NCBI GenBank assembly: GCA_019348335.1
Contig: JAHWJR010000006.1
Location: forward strand, 1 to 32,216
Direction of reading: 5' to 3'
Origin: Actinomycetota bacterium
Lineage (GTDB): Bacteria; Actinomycetota; Acidimicrobiia; Acidimicrobiales; CADCSY01
Length of the DNA stretch: 32,216 nt
The position numbers and the translations under genes were made by a program. Shown piece by piece: positions 26,115-32,216 of this stretch. Position 1 is the first letter of the stretch. Each line of letters begins with the position of its first letter. The notes under the pieces were generated by a model. The model saw only the letters and a program-made list of their open reading frames with translations. It ran no database searches and was not told where the DNA came from.

Positions 26115-27646
26115 CGTTCGCCCTCCGTCGCCGCCACCTCGGGCTGGCTGAAGTCGGAGCTGGCCTCGACGTGGGCGATCAGGCGGTCGACGGCGGGCTC
26201 GATGCGCTCGAGCACCGGCTTGGGGTACACGCCCAGGAACACGATGGCCGCCAGCAACGGCGCCATGATCAGGCGCTCACGCCGGTCCATGTCCGGGGTC
26301 CCGGCGTTGGCCTCGTCGGGAGCGCCGTGGAACACCCGCTGGTAGGCCCACAGCAGGTACACCGCGGCGAGGATGACGCCCACCGTGGCCACCACCGCCC
26401 ACCACCGTCGGGTGGGGAAGCTGCCGAGGAGGATGAGGAACTCACCCACGAAGCCGTTGAGCCCGGGCAGGCCGATGGAGCTCAGCATCACCACGGTGAA
26501 CACCCCGGCCAGCACCGGCGCTGCCTTCTGCAGCCCCTTCAGCTCGGCGATCTCCCGCGTGTGGCGGCGCTCGTAGATCATGCCCACCAGGAGGAAGAGG
26601 GCACCGGTGGAGATGCCGTGGTTGACCATCTGGATCACCCCGCCCTGGAGCCCCTGGGTGGTGAAGGCGAAGGTGCCGAGCACGATGAAGCCGAGGTGGG
26701 CCACCGACGAGTAGGCCACCAGGCGCTTGAGGTCGCGCTGCATGGCCGCCACCACGGCGCCGTAGATGATGCCGATCACTCCGAGCGTGACGAGGAAGGG
26801 GGCGAAGTACGCCGCCGCCTCGGGGAACAGGTAGAGCCCGAAGCGGAGGAACCCGTAGGTGCCCAGCTTCAACATGACACCGGCCAGGATCACCGAGCCG
26901 GCGGTGGGGGCCTGGGTGTGGGCGTCCGGCAGCCAGGTGTGGAGCGGGAACAGCGGCACCTTCACGGCGAAGGCCACGGCGAAGCCGAGGAACAGCCACC
27001 GGGCGGTGGTCTGGGCGATGCTGCCCTGGGCCTCGGCGATGGTGACCAGGTCGAAGGTCAGCTCCCCGGTGGCCTGCTGGTGCAGGAACGCCAGCGCCAC
27101 GATCCCCACCAGCATGAAGGCCGAGCCGGCCATGGTGAACAGGAAGAACTTGAGGGCGGCGTAGACGCGGTCGCCGTAGCCCCAGCCGCCGATCAGGAAG
27201 TACATCGGCACCAGCACGATCTCGAACATCACGAAGAACAAGAAGAGGTCGAGCGAGAGGAAGACCCCGATGCACCCCGCCTCCAGCAGCAGGAGCCAGG
27301 CCAGGTAGGGCTTGGGATCGTGGTGGGGCCGGACCCCGATCACGGCGATGGGGTACAGCAGCCCGGTGAGCACCACCAGGAACAAGGAGATGCCGTCGAC
27401 GCCCAGGTTCCAGGCGATGCCGAAGTCGGCGATCCAGGTGTACTTCTCACCCAGCTGGAACCCGGCGTCGTTCCCGTCGAAGACCACGAGCAGCCACACG
27501 CTCAGCGCGGCCACCACCAGCGTGGTGGCGACGCCCACGCCCCGCACGAGTGCAGCGTTGCTCCGGGGCACCAGGGCCACGGCCAGCGCACCCAGCACCG
27601 GCACGACGATCAGGGCGGTGAGCAGGGGAAAGCCGAGGTCGTTCAC
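26111..27646 (-). CDS. nuoM: Second NuoM-like antiporter subunit
   Basis: 511 residues. Glu142 (FFVMFEIVLVPMYFLIG) and Lys229 (AVAFAVKVPLFPLHTWLPDAHTQ) are retained, so the channel should be functional. GTG at 27646 overlaps the stop of the second nuoL (GTGA) and is chosen for that reason and because the homology begins there. The longer frame to 29143 reads nuoL out of phase. It is paralogous to the NuoM at 10239-11765. Confidence 0.92.
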   Translation of the reverse strand: MNDLGFPLLTALIVVPVLGALAVALVPRSNAALVRGVGVATTLVVAALSVWLLVVFDGNDAGFQLGEKYTWIADFGIAWNLGVDGISLFLVVLTGLLYPIAVIGVRPHHDPKPYLAWLLLLEAGCIGVFLSLDLFLFFVMFEIVLVPMYFLIGGWGYGDRVYAALKFFLFTMAGSAFMLVGIVALAFLHQQATGELTFDLVTIAEAQGSIAQTTARWLFLGFAVAFAVKVPLFPLHTWLPDAHTQAPTAGSVILAGVMLKLGTYGFLRFGLYLFPEAAAYFAPFLVTLGVIGIIYGAVVAAMQRDLKRLVAYSSVAHLGFIVLGTFAFTTQGLQGGVIQMVNHGISTGALFLLVGMIYERRHTREIAELKGLQKAAPVLAGVFTVVMLSSIGLPGLNGFVGEFLILLGSFPTRRWWAVVATVGVILAAVYLLWAYQRVFHGAPDEANAGTPDMDRRERLIMAPLLAAIVFLGVYPKPVLERIEPAVDRLIAHVEASSDFSQPEVAATEGER

Positions 27647-29595
27647 GCCACCCCGGTCCGGAGGAGGAAGAAGGCCAGCAGCAGCACGGCGCCACCGCCC
27701 ATGAACAAGGCGTAGTTGCGCACGTAGCCGGTCTGGGTGAGGCGCAACCGGGACCCGCCCCCGCGGACCAGGGTGGCGATGCCGTTGACGGCGCCGTCGA
27801 TCCCCCGCCCGTCGAGGACCCGCGAGGTGAAGTTGGCGAAGGCCCGCCCGGGACCCCCGAAGAACCCGGCCAGGGCCTGGTCGAACCCCCACGCCCGGCG
27901 CAGCAGCTCCGGCTCGAAGCGGTCGGCGGGTTGCGTGCTGCGCAGGTAGATGGCCCGGGCGGCGAGGATCCCGATCACCACACCGACGCCGGTCACGGCG
28001 GCGAGGCTGAGCAGGATGCCGGCGGGGATGTCGAGCTCGTGCAGGCGGTCCTCGAACACCGGCTCGAGGAAGTGCTCGAGGGTCAGCACCCCGGGCAGGT
28101 TGAGCAGGCCCCCGCCGGCGGCCAGCACGGCCAGCACCACCAGGGGCACGGTCATGGTGGGCGGCGACTCGTGGGGCGTGGCCGGAGCGGCCTGGGCGGC
28201 GGCGGGCTCGTGCTCGGGCTCGGCCAGGGCCTCCTCCGAGGTTGCGCCGGCGTGCGCCTCCTGCCAGCGGGGCGGGCCGAAGAAGACCAGGAAGACCTGG
28301 CGGCTCATGTAGTAGGCGGTGAGCAGGGCGGTGATGACGCCCACCAACCACAGGAGCCGGTTGGAGTCCCAGGCGGCGGCGAGGATCTCGTCTTTGGACC
28401 AGAAGCCGCTGAACGGCGGAATGCCGGCGATGGCCAGCCAGCCGACGATGAACGTACCGGCGGTGATGGGCATGAGCTTGCGCAGGCCGCCCATGCGGCG
28501 CATGTCCTGCTCGTCGTGGAGGCCGTGGATGACCGAGCCGGCTCCGAGGAACAGCAGGGCCTTGAAGAAGGCGTGGGTGATCATGTGGAAGATGGCGGCC
28601 ACGTAGGCGCCCACCCCGATGGCCAGGAACATGTAGCCGAGCTGCGACACCGTCGAGTAGGCCAGCACCTTCTTGATGTCGCGCTGGGCCACCGCGCAGG
28701 TGGCGGCGAACAGGGCGGTGGCGGCGCCCATCACCGAGATGACGGTCAGGGCGGCGGGGGCGGCGTCGAGCAGGGGGTTCACCCTGGCCATCAGGTACAC
28801 GCCGGCGGTCACCATGGTGGCGGCGTGGATGAGCGCCGAGACCGGCGTCGGGCCCTCCATGGCGTCGGGTAGCCACACGTACAGCGGGAGCTGGGCCGAC
28901 TTGCCGGCCGCCCCCACGAACAGCAGCAGGGCGATGCCGAGGGCAGTGGCCTCGGGCAGGGCGCCGGCGTTCTCCAGGAAGCCCTCCTCGCCGGCGTAGG
29001 TGAGCGTTCCCAGCGAGGCGAAGGTCAGGAAGATGGCGACCATGAAGCCCCAGTCGCCCACCCGGTTGGTGACGAAGGCCTTCTTGCCGGCCACCGCCGC
29101 CGAGTTCCGCTCGAACCAGAACGACACCAGAAGGTAGGAGCACGCCCCCACGCCCTCCCAGCCGAGGAAGGTGATGAGCAGGTTGTCACCCAGCACCAGC
29201 ATGAGCATGGAGAAGGCGAACAGGTTGAGGTACAGGAAGAAGGTGTGGAAGCGGGGGTCGCCGTGCATGTAGCCGATGGAGTAGAGGTGGATCAGCGCCC
29301 CCACCCCGGTGACGAACAGCACCATGGCCATCGACAGCGGGTCGACCAGGAAGCCCACGTCGACCGAGAAGCTCCCCGACGGCAGCCACTCGAAGACGGT
29401 GAACACGAACTGGCGGTGGTGCTCGTCCTCGCCCAGAAGCCCGGCGAAGGTCACCAGCCCGGCCACGAACGACCCGGTCACCATGGCGGTGGCCAGCCAT
29501 CCCGCCGCCGGCTCGCCCAGCTTTCGCCCCGCCGCCAGGAGGATGAGGAACCCGGCCAGGGGCAGGGCGGGAATCAACCAGACGGCGCTCAGCAT
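27643..29595 (-). CDS. nuoL: Second NuoL-like antiporter subunit
   Basis: 650 residues. Typical NuoL blocks: GWEGVGACSYLLVSFWFER, KKAFVTNRVGDWGF, AGKSAQLPLYVWLPDAMEGPTPVSALIHAATMV, KKVLAYSTVSQLGYM, and a C-terminal lateral-helix region ending with GYVRNYALFMGGGAVLLL. It lacks the acidic loop of the first NuoL but has its own Ala/Glu-rich hydrophilic insert (around AHAGATSEEALAEPEHEP). It leads the trio; upstream is 859 bp without a convincing intact gene, so its promoter probably lies just before 29595. No strong ribosome site is visible at the ATG. Confidence 0.92.
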   Translation of the reverse strand: MLSAVWLIPALPLAGFLILLAAGRKLGEPAAGWLATAMVTGSFVAGLVTFAGLLGEDEHHRQFVFTVFEWLPSGSFSVDVGFLVDPLSMAMVLFVTGVGALIHLYSIGYMHGDPRFHTFFLYLNLFAFSMLMLVLGDNLLITFLGWEGVGACSYLLVSFWFERNSAAVAGKKAFVTNRVGDWGFMVAIFLTFASLGTLTYAGEEGFLENAGALPEATALGIALLLFVGAAGKSAQLPLYVWLPDAMEGPTPVSALIHAATMVTAGVYLMARVNPLLDAAPAALTVISVMGAATALFAATCAVAQRDIKKVLAYSTVSQLGYMFLAIGVGAYVAAIFHMITHAFFKALLFLGAGSVIHGLHDEQDMRRMGGLRKLMPITAGTFIVGWLAIAGIPPFSGFWSKDEILAAAWDSNRLLWLVGVITALLTAYYMSRQVFLVFFGPPRWQEAHAGATSEEALAEPEHEPAAAQAAPATPHESPPTMTVPLVVLAVLAAGGGLLNLPGVLTLEHFLEPVFEDRLHELDIPAGILLSLAAVTGVGVVIGILAARAIYLRSTQPADRFEPELLRRAWGFDQALAGFFGGPGRAFANFTSRVLDGRGIDGAVNGIATLVRGGGSRLRLTQTGYVRNYALFMGGGAVLLLAFFLLRTGVA

Positions 29596-29719
29596 GGCGG
29601 GCTGGACCCTACCGCAGCCCGCTTCGCGCAGGGAGCTTGCAAATGACCAGGCGGCCGGGCAGCGCTACACCGGAACAGCCGGCGGTTGGTTCGACGACCG
29701 GGCCAGTGCGACGTGCACA

Positions 29720-29881
29720 GTGGCCAGGGGCGCTTGGGGACCGGCCCTGGGTGATCGCTACGTCAGCGTGAAGGTGCGGGGACGGCCCGGCTACGCCGCC
29801 GTGCCCACCGCCGAACCCACACGCCTGGCCCGGCTGCTGGCCGACCCCGTGAACGGAGCCGACGACGCCCGACGAGAATGA
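29720..29881 (+). CDS. Possible small protein or gene remnant, unrecognised
   Basis: From a GTG at 29720 the frame gives 53 residues, ending in RLARLLADPVNGADDARRE. The open frame extends upstream to include a GGWFDDRASATCTVARGAWG segment that reads like real protein. Pattern and composition faintly resemble short actinobacterial DUF397-type proteins, but I cannot claim the family. There is no ribosome site, and it abuts a decayed duplicate, so it may itself be a remnant. Confidence 0.2.
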   Translation: MARGAWGPALGDRYVSVKVRGRPGYAAVPTAEPTRLARLLADPVNGADDARRE

Positions 29882-29924
29882 ACCCAAGTGCGGGCGAAGC
29901 CGCCCATGGTGGCGGTCAGCCTCG

Positions 29925-30380
29925 AGCGCCGCAGGTCCCACACCGGCTTCACCGGCGTCTCCTCCTTCTGCTCGGCGTCGTCGAAGGTGATCGTGCACGC
30001 TCCCAGCAGCGCTGCTCAGCAGGGCGGCCCCGACGTGCCGCCTCATCGGCCCGGCTCCGGAGCCCACCAACCTGACCCAGGCCGGGTACATGTCGTCTCG
30101 GATCCACTTCCAGCGCTTCTCGAAGATCGACACGTTGTCGAGAGGCAGGCCGACGCCGATGTGGTCCGGGGTGCCCACATGGACGCCCTCGCTGCCGGGG
30201 ATGCGCACGTCGGTGAAGGGGAGCCGGTCGGGGACGAGCCAGCCGGGCACGACCGGGATGCGATCGGGGGCTCAGGGTCTACAGCCAGGAGTCCTCGCTG
30301 TGGTGGCGGATGGCGTCGTCGTCGGCGACGGGGCTCTGCCGCTGTTCGTAGCGCTGCAGGTTCGAGGTTGCCCCGCTCGG
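29925..30380 (-). pseudogene. Decayed second copy spanning the end of the unknown gene and start of the lipoprotein gene
   Basis: This stretch matches 30931-31560, the 3' part of the large unknown gene and the 5' part of the lipoprotein gene. Two internal deletions (about 80 bp near 30271-30280 and about 83 bp near 30050-30060) each shift the frame. A net 2-nt change in the lipoprotein signal peptide puts the lipobox Cys out of frame. Protein traces such as VPGWLVPDRLPFTDVRIPG and IRDDMYPAWVRLVGSG remain readable, and TPVKPVWDLR can be read in a shifted frame. No complete product is possible. Between 30381 and 30454 I see nothing. Confidence 0.8.
30061..30270. repeat. Direct repeat of 31161-31370
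   Basis: 210 bp align without gaps at a constant offset of 1,100 bp, with about 18 mismatches by hand count (roughly 91 % identity). This is the best-kept part of the decayed duplicate and shows that it arose by local tandem duplication. Confidence 0.85.
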
Positions 30381-30454
30381 CCGGGCACGGGTCATGCGAC
30401 GGCGCTGACCCCCGCGGACTTGGCGGCGTCAACCCTCAGCTCGGCCGGGCATCC

Positions 30455-31063
30455 TCAGGTCTCTTGGCTCTCGTCGTACCAGGAGACGGTGACGCTCAGG
30501 TAGGACTCGCCGGTGCTCAGGGCCCGGGCGTCGATGCTGAGCGAGGGCCCATCCTCGGTCGGCCGCTGCGAACCGGTGGTCGCCATGGAGCCCCCCGGAC
30601 TGTTGTCTCTGCCGTCGGCGTTGCGGGCAGCCCACTCGGCAAGACGCGAGGCGTCGAGGCCCCACTGGCGGGCCAGCTCGGCAGCCCGCCGGGCGGCGTC
30701 ACGCACCGGCTCCCGCGGGTAGTTGACAACGATGTAGTCCAACTGCCCATGGTCGGCGCTGGTGTCGAAGTCGAACGGCCGGCTGGGTATGGCGGTGATG
30801 GGGCCCTCCGGGGGCGGCTCGATGACCACCCCGGCAGGGAGCAGGATCTTCAGCTCGCCCGGCTCGGCCTCGACGTGGTACAGGTCGAGGTCGTTGTCCT
30901 CGGGCCAGCCCACGTCCTCGATGCGATGGCTGTTGCGCAGGTCCCACACCGGCTTCACCGGCACCTCCTTCCTCTGGTCGGTCTGTTCGCCCTCCTCGAA
31001 GGAGATCGTGCACCCGGCCACCAGCGCGGCCAGTAGCAGGGCCACGACCAGGAGCCGCTTCAT
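30455..31063 (-). CDS. Secreted lipoprotein of unknown function
   Basis: 202 residues. MKRLLVVALLLAALVAGC is a textbook lipoprotein signal with lipobox LVAGC (Cys18). The mature chain is acidic at first (SFEEGEQTDQRKE), then has VPVKPVWDLRNSHR, a hydrophobic stretch ELKILLPAGVVIEPPPEGP and a C-terminal part ending SYLSVTVSWYDES. I do not recognise a domain. Its ATG overlaps the stop of the upstream gene by 4 bp (ATGA), so the two proteins are probably made together. A broken copy of its first part lies at 29925-30046. Confidence 0.8.
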   Translation of the reverse strand: MKRLLVVALLLAALVAGCTISFEEGEQTDQRKEVPVKPVWDLRNSHRIEDVGWPEDNDLDLYHVEAEPGELKILLPAGVVIEPPPEGPITAIPSRPFDFDTSADHGQLDYIVVNYPREPVRDAARRAAELARQWGLDASRLAEWAARNADGRDNSPGGSMATTGSQRPTEDGPSLSIDARALSTGESYLSVTVSWYDESQET

Positions 31064-32216
31064 CGGCCGGGCTCGTAGCGCAACCACGAGTCGGGGATGG
31101 TACGGCGCTCGGCGGCCAGGTCCCCGAGCGGGGTGGCCACCAGGTCGCCGGCGGCGCCGGAGCCCACCAACCTGACCCAGGCCGGGTACATGTCGTCCCG
31201 AATCCACTGCCAGCGCTTCTCGAAGACCGACACGTTGTTGATGGGTAGGCCGACCCGGATCTGGTCGGGGGTGTCGACATGGACGCCCTCGCCGCCGGGG
31301 ATGCGCACGTCGGTGTAGGGCACCCGGTCGGGGACGAGCCAGCCGGGCACGACCGGGATGCGATCGGGGGTGTTCAGCCCCACCTCGTAAGGCACCACCT
31401 CCCGGAACGGGCGACCGCCGGGGATGGGGCTCTCGGCGACCACCGACATGCCGAGGGTCAACAGCCAGGTGACCTCGCTGTGGTTGCGGATGGCGTCGTA
31501 GTCGTCGCCGATGATCTGCTTCTGCTCGTAGCGCAGCAGCTCCAGGTTGCCCTGCTGCACCCGAGCGGGGTCGCCCGAGTCGATGTGGCGCCAGGCTCGG
31601 ATGTGCTCGTCCTTGATGGCTCTGCTCGCGTGCAGGGCTGACAGCGCCTCCATCCCCCCTTCCTGGTAGGCCAGATGCTGCCAGGCCAGATCGTCGAAGA
31701 TGTTCTGCTGCATGTCGAGGAACGTGGTCTCGACGAAGCGCAGCTCGCCGGCCAGGCCGGCGAGGTCGTCGGCGCCGAGGTCGACCAACCGGCGCACGAC
31801 CGGGTCGGGCAGCCCCGGGTACAGCTTCTCCAGGGCCTCCTCGACCTGGTCGGCGGTCATGGCCCCGTCCTCGATGGCCCGGCGCAGCACGTGGACGTCC
31901 TGGAACCCGGCGTAGAAGGTGGCACCGGCCAGCTTGGCCATGCCGGCCCACAGGAACTGGTCGGGGTGGTCGGCGTAGAGCCGAGCGTAGAGCTCCCAGG
32001 CGGCCTGCACCGGGGCGTCGTCGCTGACCGCGGTGGTGGCCGCCCGGTCGCGGATCTCGAGCGCCTCGTCCAACAGCCGCCGGGCGGCTTCGAGGTCGGC
32101 CTCGGCGCCGGCCAGCAGCGCCGGCCAGTCGGGCCCGCTCCACGGGTCGGGCGGGTGGGGTGGGGCATCGGGCCGGGCGGCGTTCCACTCCTCGGCGTGG
32201 CGGCGGGTGGCGGTGT
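31060..32216 (-). CDS. Unrecognised protein, C-terminal part (runs off right edge)
   Basis: 384 residues are visible and the frame stays open to the edge (beginning TATRRHAEEWNAARPDA), so the start lies outside. The fragment is soluble and Trp/Tyr-rich. It has a helical N-terminal half (AWELYARLYADHPDQFLWAGMAKLAGATFYAGFQDV), a GNLELLRYEQKQIIGDDYD segment, and a C-terminal IRDDMYPAWVRLVGSG motif. I cannot assign a family. It is coupled to the lipoprotein gene by a 4-bp overlap, which suggests a joint envelope-related role. A damaged duplicate of its 3' end lies 1.1 kb downstream. An internal TTG at 32073 is not the start, since coding-like sequence continues upstream. Confidence 0.75.
   Translation of the reverse strand, partial: TATRRHAEEWNAARPDAPPHPPDPWSGPDWPALLAGAEADLEAARRLLDEALEIRDRAATTAVSDDAPVQAAWELYARLYADHPDQFLWAGMAKLAGATFYAGFQDVHVLRRAIEDGAMTADQVEEALEKLYPGLPDPVVRRLVDLGADDLAGLAGELRFVETTFLDMQQNIFDDLAWQHLAYQEGGMEALSALHASRAIKDEHIRAWRHIDSGDPARVQQGNLELLRYEQKQIIGDDYDAIRNHSEVTWLLTLGMSVVAESPIPGGRPFREVVPYEVGLNTPDRIPVVPGWLVPDRVPYTDVRIPGGEGVHVDTPDQIRVGLPINNVSVFEKRWQWIRDDMYPAWVRLVGSGAAGDLVATPLGDLAAERRTIPDSWLRYEPGR

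Overview
The window is about 32 kb of very GC-rich DNA with short intergenic gaps and many GTG and TTG starts. The gene content is a complex I cluster, a K+-independent H+-pyrophosphatase, acetyl-CoA synthetase, a MidA-type methyltransferase and HtpX. This suggests a high-GC actinobacterium, possibly of the Acidimicrobiia type. The lineage is my inference; no rRNA or tRNA gene is present to fix it.

Layout. 1-355 (minus): start of an exported, proline-rich protein running off the left edge. 442-1299 (minus): htpX. 1494-3965 (plus): hppA, behind a promoter whose spacer holds a perfect palindrome. 4047-6014 (minus): acs, convergent with hppA across a bipartite hairpin. 6092-7537 (minus): membrane-bound spermidine-synthase-like protein. 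7605-19528 (minus): a complex I operon in the order nuoA-B-C-D-H-I-J-K-L-M-N, followed by a midA/NDUFAF7-family methyltransferase; nuoE, nuoF and nuoG are absent between D and H. 19597-21776 (plus): divergent from nuoA, a thioredoxin-fold redox protein and an acyl-CoA synthetase-like enzyme. 21739-24481 (minus): a three-gene SsuABC/TauABC-type ABC importer. 24585-29595 (minus): a second nuoL-nuoM-nuoN set. 29596-30454: a poor intergenic stretch with a decayed gene copy. 30455-32216 (minus): a lipoprotein and an unrecognised large protein running off the right edge.

The most striking feature is the redox gene at 19597-20142. Its reading frame is interrupted only by one TGA (19726-19728), placed where the first cysteine of a CxxC motif belongs. 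Starting 14 nt after the TGA is a perfect 6-bp stem with a GGUCG loop, in the position and with the loop start expected of a bacterial SECIS element. I read it as a selenoprotein with a U-x-x-C active site, related to the AhpC/TSA_2 (PRXL2/SelL-like) redoxins, divergently transcribed from the respiratory operon 68 bp away.

Much of the window concerns energy conservation. An 11-subunit complex I lacking the NADH module would pump protons with an electron donor other than NADH, unless E, F and G lie elsewhere. The extra L-M-N antiporter-like trio could extend or replace its membrane arm. MidA homologues assist complex I assembly by methylating an arginine of the NuoD homologue, so its place at the end of the operon makes sense. 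HppA would recover energy from the PPi made by acetyl-CoA synthetase and the other ligase.
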